DNA of 64,000 nt from Sialis fuliginosa (lineage: Eukaryota > Arthropoda > Insecta > Megaloptera > Sialidae). The stretch spans positions 11,346,001 through 11,410,000 of the forward strand of contig OY540820.1 of the NCBI GenBank assembly GCA_961205875.1. Direction: 5' to 3'. This document shows, one piece after another, positions 34,740-47,185 of this stretch. The position numbers and the translations under genes are program-made. The notes under the pieces are model-generated. The model was not told the origin of the DNA, searched no databases, and saw only the letters and a list, made by a program, of their open reading frames with translations. Position 1 is the first letter of the stretch. Every line of letters begins with the position of its first letter.

Positions 34740-35271
34740 CCATTATATCAAAATTAAATCATATAGTTTCATTATAATTTTAAGATTAATAAAATAAACG
34801 TTTCCAAATGTATCTCTATCTATATTCAATGTTTATTCGAAGAAATAAAATGTAATTGTTTCAGAGTTTAATCATACCAGAACACAATTCATTAAATTAT
34901 GTAATTCAACACTCAAGAAATCAACCATTATAGAAAATCGCGTTTTATTAATATTTAATATTTATTTTCGAGTATCTAAGATTGGTAAAATCATCTTGTA
35001 ATTAACCTTTATATCAAAATTAAATCACATAACTTCATTATAATGTTAAGATTAATAAAATAACGTTTCTCAATATACCTCAATTTCTATTCAATGTTTA
35101 TCCGAGTAAATAAAATATAATTGTTTCAGAGTTTAATAATATCAGAACACAATTAATTAAATTACGTAATTCAACACTCAAGAAATCAACCATTGTAGAA
35201 AATCGCGCAAGAACATTGTATTAATATTTAATATTTATTTGCGAGCATCTTAGATCGGTCTAATCATCTTG
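34740..35271. repeat. Tandem duplication, two copies of a 266-bp unit
   Basis: ATATCAAAATTAAATCA at 34745 and 35011; both units share GTTTCAGAGTTTAATAAT-like sequence, CAACACTCAAGAAATCAACC and GAAAATCGCG. Moderately diverged. Confidence 0.8.
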
Positions 35272-36794
35272 TAATTTGAAAAGTTGAAATTCAATCTTTA
35301 TAAACTTATTTTAATTCTTTCTACATATTATATTAAGATTATTGGCATACATTATATATCTATCTAAAATTATTTGGACAGTTTATTTGGCTTATGTTTT
35401 GTACTGGACATATATTGTTTAATCATTAAAAAATGTTAAAAAATCACAAATATACGGAAGTATGGTACTCATATAATTTATTTTTATTCAATGATCTACA
35501 AGGCTAAATCATTTAGGTTTGGATATAAATCTAATTGAGGTCATCAAATAATAAATCTACATTGTTAATACCAAAGGTAATTGTTATTAAAACTTCTAAA
35601 TTGAAAAGGGCCAGGAATTTAGTTTTATTTTATTAATTGTGTATTGTTTTAGAAAAAAACGTTTTATGACTATTGGCCAGCGAGAGATTTTTAAAGATCG
35701 CACGTTTTTTTACGTCAAATACATACAAGAATATATATGGTGTATATTTTGTGGTAAAATTTTGAATATGTCGAATATACGATACTTATATTAACTTAAG
35801 TATACTTATATGTTTCATATATTTTTTTGCATGTAATAAAAAGTATGTTTATCTTTGATGTAAAAAGAATAACTCTCGCTAACAATAAGGAAGTATATAT
35901 AATATTATATAATCTGTCTCTGCATTCTGATATTTCGTTTATTACTAAACAATTTTTAGTGGAAGGATAAAATAACAGAGACTGATATGGTTCTAATATC
36001 TGAGATATAGATATAATGCGTTTACTCTGCATATATGTAATGTTTATAACAAATATATTTTGCGATATACAAAAAGCGGCAAAATCTATGTATTTAGGAT
36101 AGGTATGGATAAAAATATATTATTTTATATATTTCGGTGTAGCTATACATTTTTCACTATGGTAGCATAACATGTTAAAAGTATGGCATAAAATAATAAT
36201 AATACATAATAAATAAACAATAAATTGTGTTAATGTTTTACCGAAAAACAATTATTTGAAAAATGATAATAGGTACTCGTATACATTAGCCTTTACGTTA
36301 AATTACATATTATTCTCTGCTACGCCCATGTACTTCTCTGCTAATTTTCCGATGCATTTGATATCTTTTCTACGTTATATACATTTTTTACATTTACATT
36401 TTTATAAAAATATGCGAAAGATGTACTTTTTAAACACAGTATAACTGTACAAAAATGTATGTAAATTTTATTTATTTATTCAAAATTATGAATTTTTATC
36501 TTTAAATAAACCGCAAAGCTTTCATATAAAAAACCTTGTTACATAATATGTGAATGTAACTATGTTATACATAATAGTGTCTAAATTGTATATAAACATG
36601 AGCGTTGATAGTGTAGTGAAAAGGGAGAAAAATATATTTTAACCGTTTTCAAAGTAAATTTTCCTTTAGATTAAATAAAAAAACAACTGTCAAGTAAATG
36701 CACAGTGCTTCTTCGTGCTAAATTCACCAAAGGTAGTTAATTATTTAACAATTTAAATAGAAGCTGATAAAGTGTTCAGATAAATAGCCTAGCA
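35272..36794. other. Intronic AT-rich stretch, nothing recognised
   Basis: No exon-like segment or element ends seen. Confidence 0.4.
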
Positions 36795-36799
36795 TTGGT

Positions 36800-36891
36800 T
36801 AACCATGTTGGGTGGGCGTGTCGGGTGGGCATGATTACTTTATGTTTAATTAAATTAATATCCCCGGGTAACACCGGGTCCAATGCGCTAG
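36800..36891 (+). mobile_element. Helitron-like 3' end
   Basis: Hairpin CCCGGG-TAACA-CCGGG followed by TCCAATGCGCTAG and T (36892). The hairpin plus CTAG|T layout matches the element end at 1786-1790. The 5' limit is unknown. Confidence 0.4.
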
Positions 36892-37672
36892 TTATTAATA
36901 AAATTTATTCCAACAAATATATATTTTTTAGATATAATTTGTTGCAATTGACATTTGGCAAATATAAATTTTTCTGTGGTATTTCTTTGAGTTATATGAC
37001 AATCTATAAACCACTCCCTGCCAGTACAAATTTTATTAAAGTTGTCTACGCCTTAAGCATAAAAATCAATCCACTATATGACAAATAGTCGAGAGGAAAT
37101 AGTCGATTTATCTGGTGTGATTCAATTACAATTTCGCAGAATAAAATTTATCTATTTGTCAACTATATGTACGTAAAGTTGGGAATCATATTTGCTAAAT
37201 AGGTATATTTTATTAAATTAAATTATAATACATCTTTGATTTTTCAAATATCAAATACGAGATGTATTAACCGATCGATTTTAAATTATGTAACATAAAA
37301 ATAAATTGAACTTCCGTAATTGTAAACTGATGAACTTTAGAATACAGATTTTCACTGATTGAATATATAATTTAAGGTTTCCGTAATTATATTTAAAATA
37401 CAGCATTATGACAAAATTTGTAAAATATTTAAAAACCAACAAAATGTGTTAAACATTGGCATTATTGAATAAGTTGAATTGAGATTTTTTTAAGCTTCAT
37501 ATAGAATAAATTCAAATAATTTTGGTAGAAATAATAATCTATAGTACCTACAAAGAATTTTTCTAAATAAGAATACAACTTACAATTATTTAATGTAGGT
37601 ACTTTTAGAAATAAAAAATGTAATAAATATTTTTATTTTTACATTCACTCAAAGTACCTTGATTGATCTTAC
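36892..37672. other. Intronic AT-rich stretch, nothing recognised
   Basis: No features found. Confidence 0.4.
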
Positions 37673-38122
37673 GTTTGAAGTTATACTTCTTTAGGCGCGT
37701 TCAGGGTGAAATTTTAGTAATGTGCGCGCGTTATTCAAAACAACACCATAAAGTTAGTTTAGGTTATTGGTTAAGTTAGGTAACCTCAGTATCTTGGCGC
37801 GAGAGAGGGTAATACGTCATCTGGGGTGCCCAAATGTGGATAGGGGGAATGATGTGCCCAATCAAAATAAATATTGCCTTGTAACTCGGCGCGAGAAGGG
37901 AAAAATACGTAATCGGAGGTGCCCAAGCTGTTTGGTCAAAAGCTACTGAGGAAAACTGTGTATAGGTACTATTTAATAACCTTGTGCATAATGCATATAT
38001 CTTATACATATATTCAGTCGAGTAAATAATACAGATATCTAATTTGATAGTCGATAGAACAAGTTTTTACTTTTTCATTTGTACACTAGATATCGCTACG
38101 CCCAAGAAGTATAACTTCTAAC
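37673..38122. mobile_element. MITE with GAAGTTATACTTCTT ends and internal direct repeats
   Basis: Left end GTTTGAAGTTATACTTCTTT-AGGCG, right end inverse (CGCCCAAGAAGTATAACTTC-TAAC). Inside, a ~40-base unit GGCGCGAGA...AATACGT...GGTGCCCAA occurs twice in direct orientation (37794-37835 and 37888-37925). The short core GAAGTTATACTTC is itself a palindrome. ORFs across it on both strands are incidental. Confidence 0.7.
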
Positions 38123-38374
38123 GCGCGTATATAAGTACACACAACCACTTTTTTTACATATTTTTCATCACCCTTACATGTATATATATAAAATACATAA
38201 GAAAAACTAACCAGAGATAAAAATTAAAAAATTGACATGAAGAATTAGTACACAGTTATCTTATCTATCGTTTAAATCTAAAAGAAAAATATAAAAATCT
38301 TAAAAAAGTTATTGTAACAATAATTTCATACAAAATAAATTGCTCTACATTTAATCATGCACAAACCCTATAAT

Positions 38375-38475
38375 GTTCGAGCGGAGGGCTGATGCCCCCT
38401 CTCACTACAGAGCAATCGACGTCGAGACGCGTCGGACGCCCGCGCCGTATTCGGGATAAACCCGTCGAATAGTTT
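38375..38475. other. CpG-rich patch of unknown origin
   Basis: About 100 bases with many CG dinucleotides (TCGACGTCGAGACGCGTCGG, CGCCCGCGCCG) in an otherwise AT-rich intron. It is followed at 38528-38552 by an ACGACTTG / CAAGTCGT stem. No open frame or element ends recognised. It could be a transposon piece, a short regulatory island or an unannotated exon. Confidence 0.4.
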
Positions 38476-38772
38476 ACTGCATTTTTTCAAATCAAAAAAG
38501 TTTATTTTCTTTCATTTTTATTTTTATACGACTTGCCAGAGACCAAGTCGTTGTACTTGTGAATTTTATTATAGTATTGTCTTTTGTATGAATTGAAAAT
38601 ATTATCTTGAAACTAAATGCTGTGTTTTATTTTTAAATATATGTAGTATGTAGTCTTATAGCTTTAAAAAAACAATCCTTTGTTATAAGAATGTAACATT
38701 TTTCTAGAATTTTTAAATTTTGTATTAATTTTCATTATTGAAATGAGGCAAATCGTTTTATTTTTCATTTTA

Positions 38773-39271
38773 TAAGGTACTGGCACCATTCTTGAATGCT
38801 TTAAGAGCAAGATATATGGTTTTTTGGGGTTGATGGGCTTCTTTTTTGTAATTCTAATGAACTCATGTACCTACCAATTAATTAAATCAATTTAATTACC
38901 AAGGCACGCTAATAAATTTTTTTTTAATATAGATTTTTATTTTGTTTATGATTTTACTCCAGTAATGAACATTGAATGCAACCCTCTCCCTTACTACATT
39001 CGATTGGTAAGCTACCTTCAAAAATATGCTCAAGAATCAAACATTTTAATTTTTCAACAAAACAAAGAATGTTAGTAGGTATCATAAAAATGATTTAAAT
39101 GTATTCACTTCACTAATCATTTATTGTGATGTTTATTTGTCCACAATTTTTCTGGAAGATAGTTAAATGTATATAGATTAATATTCAGTAATGGCAATAA
39201 TCAAAAATCAACAAATATTTATAATTCAGTACATTTTATTTTAAAATGTTCAAGACTGGTACCAGTACGTT
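38773..39271 (-). mobile_element. MITE family A, copy 9 (diverged)
   Basis: TAAGGTACTGGCACCATTCT at left, TTCAAGACTGGTACCAGTAC at right. The interior is partly deleted and degraded. Confidence 0.6.
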
Positions 39272-40195
39272 ATTTCATAATGTACTATTAATTATTTTAC
39301 AAATATTATAAACATGAATAAATAACCAATTTGAGTGCATCCATTAGTTCAACAAAAATTTAAAATTTGAGGAAAATGATAGTTTTTTTTTATATCACCT
39401 ATTGCTAAAAAAATGCAGAATGGGAAATAATTTTTTTAGAATTTTAGTTTTCTTTTGTCTGTTTCTAAAGTTCTCAATGTACATATATATTCAATGTAGT
39501 TATTCAGATCTATTTAAAATTAAGTATTTGCTGTCTATGTAAAAATTTTAACTTAATATTTCTGATTCTGAAATATTACAATTTTCTCTGCTGTTACATG
39601 CGCGATACGGTTTTATATAAAATCTAAATAAAATTCATATTCCACCCAAATCTATATAATATTGGAACTGCATAGTAATACTACTTTCCGGGAAAATTCC
39701 GGAAAGTTCAACGACGCATTATGAATCATAAAATTTTAATGAAAAATTCAAGCACCATTTGCTGTCATATATTTATGTCTATTTTTATTTTTTAATAGTC
39801 GCACTATATTATCAACTCGATCATTGACTTAATAGAATAGCTTTATATGGCATTACCTGCACATATGCAATAAAATCATTTTGAATTTCTATAACGACTA
39901 GTCAGGTACGTATATTGAATTTTTAAAAGGAAATAACTAAGAAAATTGTTGTCACTATTTTTTACTAAACAAGATTTTTCTGAAATCACACTTAAATCTA
40001 TAAATCCTACTGAAGCCAATAATCATATCAAAATTGTCTATATAGCCGGGATCTAAACTGGAATTTGTATAGGTTCAGGTTTGGTTTCGGAAAAAAATAC
40101 TTATAAATTATGTTTTTCATATTGTATTAGTACCCAAAAAATTAGTAAACTGAAAAAAAAGTAAATATCTTAAAATTAAATAAATTTTAATATTA
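39272..40195. other. Intronic AT-rich stretch, nothing recognised
   Basis: No features found; TTCCGGGAAAATTCCGGAA pseudo-palindrome at 39687. Confidence 0.4.
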
Positions 40196-40689
40196 GACCA
40201 TACCCAAGGAAGCCTTATCAGCTTCTTGACCAATCAGCGTTGGCGAGGGAATTTACGTTACCACGAAGATATTATAAGTGTATAATAGAATATCAATTAC
40301 AAACAATTCATTTATTTATTATTGTTTTAGTATTTTTTGATATTTTAACAACACATACAAAAATAAAGTACAAATAAAATCATAAAAAACTATCACAGAC
40401 AATTTGGTCTATTCAGGAAGCGTCGTTTTTACTATTCTTAAGTTAGCAATACGTTCTGTGATTCTGGCAACTTTTTATGATTTTGTATTGTCAAATTTGT
40501 ATTTCTTTGATTGTAGGTGTTGTTGTTAAAATATCAAAAAATACGAAAACTAGAATAAATAAATGAAGTTTTTGTAATTGATGTTATATTATACATTTAT
40601 AACATTTGTATATGCCTTTGTGGTGACGTCATTCCCGCGCCAACGCTGATTGGTCAAGGAACTGATGAGGCTACCTTGGACTATACCAT
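40196..40689. mobile_element. Fold-back element, almost wholly inverted repeat
   Basis: Left arm starts CCATACCCAAGGAAGCC, then GACCAATCAGCGTTGGCG. The right arm is the inverse (CGCCAACGCTGATTGGTC ... CTACCTTGGACTATACC). Matching continues inward through TATAATAGAATATCAATTAC/GTAATTGATGTTATATTATA and TTTTTTGATATTTTAACAAC/GTTGTTAAAATATCAAAAAA. Only about 60-90 bases in the middle (~40420-40480) are unpaired. No ORF. Confidence 0.8.
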
Positions 40690-41544
40690 AGAAAATAATC
40701 AATTTTTAATTGTGCAAATTACATTTGATCTTTTTAGCAATACTCACTACTGAAAAAATCATTATCTGAAAATCCCTTTACTAACTATTTTTCTCGATTT
40801 TCATTAAGCTTGAAAAATAAAATAAATAGAAAAATATAAAACAAAAATTAAAATAATTTATTGAATCCATTAAAAATATATGATTATCGGTTAACAATAA
40901 AAATGTTCTGTTCAGGTTCGAATCCCTACTGTATAGTTATATTAATTGTTTATCAATTTAAATGAATAGTCATAAAGAATGTGAACATACAAATTCAAAA
41001 CAGGTAATCCTAGCACAATTTCCATCATCAAACACGTCCATAAAACAGGTCGATCGAACATTATCTACGCCTGCTCGATCCCTTACACGTGAATATTTTT
41101 GATTTGGCTTCGACTTTCATTTGCGAGGGAAGGCAATAAGCATTCTTTGGACGTAATTCAATCATTAGCAAATGGAGCTGACTAGACATCAAGCGAGAAC
41201 ATTTAACAACCAACTTCAATTGACCAGAAAAACCTCCTCAGGCTGTTAAAATGATCGATGGGAATATTGACCTTAGGACAAACTTCAGCTTGCTTATTTT
41301 TTATCGACTTATTCTATGATTTATGTCACAGTTTTTGGCAGTTCTATTGTTTATTGAAAACAAAAGAGAAATAGACAGAAACACGATTGATTCTGCCGGT
41401 TTTCGAATATTGTGCTATTTTGAACCATGGAAATAAATATTTTTAAAAGTATTATCATAAGACTAGTGCCATTTTAACGACTACAAAAATGAAACTTCTT
41501 AATACTTCTTATAAAACAAACTTCAAAATTTTGCTATGATATTT
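40690..41544. other. Intronic stretch; 41030-41290 has balanced composition
   Basis: 41030-41290 is less AT-rich, non-repetitive within the window, and without an open frame (e.g. CAGGTCGATCGAACATTATC, GGACGTAATTCAATCATTAG). It could be a regulatory element. A perfect pol III B-box, GGTTCGAATCCC, lies at 40916 without an A-box. Confidence 0.3.
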
Positions 41545-42430
41545 CCGAATTTGTATTATTTTTTTTATACCATGTATATGAAATATACAATAGTAAGTAT
41601 AGTGAAACCGATTCTGACTATTTTAGCCATGATGTATGTGTGTCCGTCTGTCTATCGGTCGGTCTGTAAGCGCTGTAACTCAAATACGACAAATCGTAAA
41701 AGGGTGAAATTTTATATTTAAGATTAATTTATGTCTGCGAAGAAAACAATCTTTCAACCGGATACGGATGTTTACTAAGCTCAATTTTTGAATTTTTCGA
41801 ATTAATTTGAAAGAGTACTAATTAGATAAAAATGGTCAAATTAAAAATTGTAGGTTTTATAATTATCTATAGTTTATGTTCTATTAATTTTTTCGAAGAA
41901 ACAAATTATTGAATTCAAATGGTTCATAACAGAGAAGAAATATCTGCGATGAGTGTCATAGAATTTTGTTATACGTATTACAGAGATTAAACAGTGTGCG
42001 TGTTTGTCATAGGTACCATGGGACTTTCTTATACGTAATACTGAGAGTGAACAGTGTGGGTGATTCTAAATAATTATTTAAAAAAAATCTTACTGTCTAA
42101 ATCATAAAAGTTGAATAATAAATTATATGTAGATAATAACATACTCGACATTTTTTATCTAAAACATTTTTTCTTACTTCAAAAATAATTCGAAAATTCA
42201 AAAATTGACAAGAGTAAGCATCCGTTTCCGGTTAAAACGTTCAAAAAATTCATTCGATACATAATGTGGAGAATAAAATTATCTATAGTTTTTGTCCTAT
42301 TCATTTTACTTTATCTTTTATTAGTTAGTCAGAAATGTTTTTTAATAAATTAAGAATTACGTACACTGTCCACTGTCAGGATTACGTATAAGAAAGTCCC
42401 GTGGCTCTCATGGCAGATATTTTTTTATAT
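41545..42430. repeat. Interspersed repeat, family C, longest copy
   Basis: CCGATTCTGACTATTTTAGC, GTCCGTCTGTCTATCGGTCG, TGTAAGCGCTGTAACTCAAA, then GCATCCGTTTCCGGTT at 42219. An internal inverted pair, TGGGACTTTCTTATACGTAA (42020) and TACGTATAAGAAAGTCCCG (42384), is also present. Confidence 0.5.
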
Positions 42431-43240
42431 GATTTCATTTAAACTGTACAGATATATGAATTCAAAAAAATACAACTATCATTACAGTGTTTTTAAAATG
42501 CAATTAAAATTAAAATAAATTATATTTATTTTTAACTCGGTGAACTTGGCTTGAAATTTTCACCAACAATAATTTGCATATTCTGTGTACAAAAAATTAA
42601 AGAAGTAATCAAGTTAGACACTTCCTATCTCTTAATTTTCACTTTGTTTAAAATTCTATTTTCCTGTAAAACACAACTAAAGTTTTTTATATAATAAATA
42701 TTTTATAAACATAAAAATGTAGATGATATTGGTGAAATAAAATAAACTTCACAGTTTAAATAAAATGGTATTTGTGATTAAAATAATATGTGTCACATTT
42801 TTACAATGGATTCAAATTAACAGTGACATACGATCACAGAAAAATGTGGTATTGAAACAAAATATCTGTATTTGACAGGACATTGGCGTACAAGAATTTT
42901 TGAATTAATTTAAAAAATACATGCTTATGGAGCGCGTAAATAATATTTATTAGATTGGTGTAGTTTACACAGTAGCGTATCATCGATAGTGCAGGTGGTT
43001 CAGAGCTTGAAGAGACGAACAAGTAATAATTTTGTAATAAATATTTCATATCAACATAATTTTATTCAGGTGTTACTATTGAAGCTTCTTTCAGGAAAAA
43101 TAGTAGCATTTAGTTTTAAAATCATTGTCGAAATTTTATTTAATATGAGGTTCTGATGTAAAATTATATCTATTTATTGATTGGCGCATTTTATTTATAT
43201 TATTTTCTTATTATTTTTACTTTCTTATACCCATATATTA
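42431..43240. other. Intronic AT-rich stretch, nothing recognised
   Basis: No features found. Confidence 0.4.
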
Positions 43241-43580
43241 TATGAAATATATTGTACATATAGTATATATGTTAAGTAAGTATAGTGAAGCCGATCTTTT
43301 CGAAATCCAGATTTTGATGAAACTATACATTTTAATCTTTGAGTATTTTCACCATGATGTCTGTCTGTCTGTCGGTCTATCTATAAGCGCTGTAACTGTA
43401 AATCGTAGTGATATGATATTTAATTTAAAAAATAACAGCCATTTGATAACCAAAGCGACTAGTAAGTAGGTACTCTAATTTTTGTCAATGTTCTAATATC
43501 CGTTTCAAAGTTTATGAAAACAAAGAACGCTATATATTTTAATTTTTTGGCGTATAAATTAAAATATATAGGTAAGGGTT
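43241..43580. repeat. Interspersed repeat, family C, copy 4
   Basis: TATGAAATATATTGTACATA, TAAGTATAGTGAAGCCGAT, GTCTGTCTGTCTGTCGGTC, ATAAGCGCTGTAACT, and a terminal ATATATTTTAATTT/AAATTAAAATATAT pair. Confidence 0.5.
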
Positions 43581-43891
43581 ATAAAATATATAAAAATACA
43601 ATAACAAATGGTGTAATTAACAATTTTAGAAATAACTTTAAAAAAATTGAAATAGAAGAAATTAAATAAATTACATTTTGTTTTGAACGATACAATAAAA
43701 ACAAACATTTTCTCTTATTTTTTTTAAAAATTTTGGTTTTGAGCTGGTTGAACATTGACGACAAAAAAGAGATTATAAGATTAACAAGATAACAACACCT
43801 CGTTTGACAGATAGTCAATAATTAATAACTAAATAATGTGTCTCTATTAATGTCTCCATACCCTAATTTTCACTTCACAATAAAATATTTA

Positions 43892-44174
43892 CTTTAATTT
43901 ATTGAAAGTATTTTTAAATACTTTGAAATTCGGTATAGGGTTACAATATTGCATTCTAAACAAACTTTCTTAGTGTTTTTATCATATTTTGAAAAATATA
44001 GAAAGTTTGTTCTTGGTTATTTTTACAACTTTACTTATAAAACATCCTGTAGATGTATTATTGGTATTCCTTAGTTTCACATCAAGCAGGACTCGATCCT
44101 CAAATGCCATTCCGAAATTCAAATTTTTTTTGTTCATTACAGCTCTTGTTACATCTATTATGGGGCACACTGTA
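43892..44174. mobile_element. MITE family D, partial copy (right half)
   Basis: Matches 9770-10078: GAAATTCGGTATAGGGTTA, TTTGTTCTTG-TTATTTTTA, AAACATCCTGTAGA, ATCAAGCAGGACTCGATCCT, and ends GCACACTGTAG. It shows that the family end is CTACAGTGTG. Open frames on both strands over it follow from this similarity and are not genes. Confidence 0.65.
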
Positions 44175-46464
44175 GATGATAAATAATAAGTAAATAATAC
44201 TGAATTTTCATATTTACATACAAGATTTTTAAAAATCACCAGTCAGATTGAAGAAAAAAAAGTAAAGTAGAGCGTAGACGTTTTTTTTCTTAATTCTACA
44301 TGTAGTTCTTGGCAGTTTTGAATGTTTCCTATAAAAAAAAACTCCTAACAAAACAGTTTTTTTTCCATAACGATCCACCTCTGTCGGCCACACATGAGTG
44401 CGTATCGTGATTTATTGACCTTTTATGAGAATGATTCGAAATGTGTGGAGTTGACACGTGTAATGAGGGTGCATATTTATGTCACACGTATGTGGGACCT
44501 ATCATAAAATCACCTAAAAGTAAAACAATAAATTGCATTGCGCCGAATTCGCCCGATCGCATTATCTATAACACGAAAACCGATGTAAATGGTCTATAGT
44601 TAATGACTTCGGGGAACAATTCATGGTTGTACCTTCTAAAAACATCTTATGAGTAATAAATATTAGAATATTTTCTATAAGAAATTTCATAAATGGAGAA
44701 AATTGCAGTAGTGTTTTTCTTTTTAATTGTTGATAGGAAAATAAATATAAATAAAAGTTTTAAGGCCCAACTACGCTAAAACATTTAAACTAAAAAGTTT
44801 CATAGAACAGACGTAATCTTTCTTTAAATTAAAGGGGGGGAGGATCCATCTAGGCAGCCGAAAATATGCTAATTATAAAGATTTTTTTGTGTCGAAAATA
44901 TTAATTCTACATAATTAAAATCACTAAATTTTTAATATTTAAAAATGGCGGCTGTACGACACTTACTTCAGAGACGGTTGTCGCTTGAGTTGTTCCACTG
45001 CATGCATCGTAGCTCTGTTACATACATATGTACCTACATATATAGATCGGAAACATCAGAAGCAAGAAGTATTAGGTTTTTAAGACCTACACTATATGAA
45101 CCTAAAAATTAAATGAAAAATGAAATTCCTAAAAATTGTAAGGTAGTGGTACCAGTCTTTATATATCCATTGGTGAAAACAGCATTAAAATCTGATCAGG
45201 AGTTTTTGAGTTATTTAATGTATATTACACTCTGCACAATTTTTACAAAAATTGATTGTTTATAGGTACAATTAATTAACTCTACCTACATAAAAAGATG
45301 CTTATTTTTGTATCTTTTACCACTTATCTCGAAAACTACTACACCGATTTTAATGCGGTTTTCACCTACTACACGGGAAATCAAGACAAATCTAATGATA
45401 GCTCATTTATTTAAATTAATCAAGTAGTTTAGAGTTTGCGAGGGAACATATGAACAATATAAAATAAATAAATAAAATAAAACAAATGTCATATAATCCT
45501 CCTTTCGACTTCGTATAGTCGGGTAAAAATAAACTAAATAAAAACTGAAATTTAATGCTTATATTTATTTATTCGTGTTTTAAACATTACATGCTCTCAC
45601 ATAAAAAGTGCAATAACACTCAAATATTGATTATTGTTAAAATGTCCATAAACCATAAACAAATCATACATTTATATTATCATTTAATAGAAACTAGAGC
45701 AGATATAATTCTCTACATCGTTAACTACTACTATTGAATCTGTTTTTGGCCAGTTTGGGCTCTATATATGTATGTATCTATATGCATAGTGGTAGGGGAT
45801 AGACAAGATAGAAACTCCAGCTCTATAACTTTCCCCACAGGATCCTCGACTATCTAGCCCTCCCTCTGTTCCCGTGTTCTCCTCTCTCTTACTTTGGATT
45901 AGCATAATGATTACATGAGGTTTATAAGGCTGCTTGCAGACCAAATAATAAGAATGGTTTATTATATTAATAGTATTTAAAAATACAAAAATTAGTTTAT
46001 ATGATAAATGAAAAATTGCTATTTTTAAATAACCAACACAAGGAAAGATCCTTGTAATGCACTATTATTTTATGGAATTATTATTATGTGATAGCTTTTA
46101 TACTCCCAAAATAATTTATTTTGGGGGGGGGGGGGGTATATCATATTTCTACCAAGTAACATATTTAATATACATAATTTTACTCGAAACAATTTAAGTT
46201 ATTTACCTCCCTATTATTTTTATTTATTTTGAATTTGAACAGCTATTGGTCTAAATTGTTTGCTGTCTCATGAAAATAAGATTTTGAAATAGAGAATGCA
46301 GATGATGTTATTTAGAACAGTAAACTGATTTCTTTTTAAATCATCTGAAGTATAACATAGTGTAACAATATAATAAACATTTTGTTTGATCGCGAATCTT
46401 GTCTTGTTATAACTGATATGTGAGTATGAAGCTTAAGCAACGGAGGTTTATAAGAAAGAGAGTC
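44175..46464. other. Intronic stretch with a balanced-composition block and a family A scrap
   Basis: 44390-44620 is non-repetitive and less AT-rich (CACACATGAGTGCGTATCGTG; GCGCCGAATTCGCCCGATCG) and may be regulatory. GTAAGGTAGTGGTACCAGTCT at 45138-45158 is a lone end of MITE family A. A perfect 21-base palindrome CCCAAAATAA-T-TTATTTTGGG at 46105-46125 runs into a 14-base G run (46123-46136). The 45762-45944 open frame has no recognised domain. Confidence 0.35.
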
Positions 46465-46560
46465 AGATGCGTGTAGACGCAGTGGTTAGAACTCCATCGT
46501 CTATTGGAACTTGTGGCTTACAAGCGATACAGTTCGGGTCTGAAACATAAATCATTGTCA
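46465..46560 (+). mobile_element. tRNA-derived SINE-like sequence
   Basis: An A-box-like TAGACGCAGTGGTTAGAACT-CC is followed ~45 bases on by a B-box-like CAGTTCGGGTCTG, the spacing of an internal pol III promoter. The wording (GTGGTTAGAACTCC, CTTGTGGCTTACAAG) resembles arthropod tRNA-derived SINE heads. No clear tail or target duplication. Confidence 0.4.
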
Positions 46561-46821
46561 CACACTTTGTCTATGGATTTGTTTTTAACCTTTCTGATAG
46601 GATAATGTTTAGTGCGTATCAATAATAACGTGCCAACGATTAAACCGATATAATTCACTGAAATACGAGTTGTATATCTATTTCTTTAGTTAATATCCAT
46701 ATAATTGTAGAAAAAAGTTTTACGTACTACAACAGGACATACATTAATAGTTAAGAAACAATATTAATTATATTTTTGGTAATTTTAGTACCAAAGGTCA
46801 TATTAGATCATTATCGAAACT

Positions 46822-47158
46822 ATTGTTCGGTATTATAAAGAAGCTCACAAAATTTGCTAGCTTGCAAGCACTCTCAAATGGGGTATTAATTATGTACTAG
46901 GATCAATGGATTAGCTATGGAATTTAGAGCAGTGACACTTCATCTAATTGTAACACAGTTGGTGACTTTGACCGTACAAAATAATTTTCATAATATCACC
47001 ACTATTTTAATATCGTTGGTGTTTACCTACAACGCGTGCGCGAAACTTGTCAAAGTCTTCAACAAAATCCAAGAGAACTGTCATATAAGTTTGATATCTC
47101 ATTTGAGAGTGCTTGCAAGCTAGCAAATTTGCAAGCTCCTTTATAATACCGGACATAA
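46822..47158. mobile_element. MITE family B, copy 2 (fullest)
   Basis: Inverted ends of ~55 bases: TCGGTATTATAAAGAAGCTC ... GCTAGCTTGCAAGCACTCTC and the mirror GAGAGTGCTTGCAAGCTAGC ... GCTCCTTTATAATACCGGAC. The inner part is in the opposite orientation to copies 1 and 3. It ends 250 bases before the receptor's last exon. Confidence 0.8.
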
Positions 47159-47185
47159 GAATCTATTTTTATGTCTCCTAAAGGC

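Noticed and set aside
40914-40927. Perfect pol III B-box (GGTTCGAATCCC), possible tRNA
   Set aside because: No A-box at the right distance and no cloverleaf; isolated match or SINE scrap.
46917-47123. 68-codon frame upstream of the receptor exon
   Set aside because: Entirely within MITE family B copy 2.
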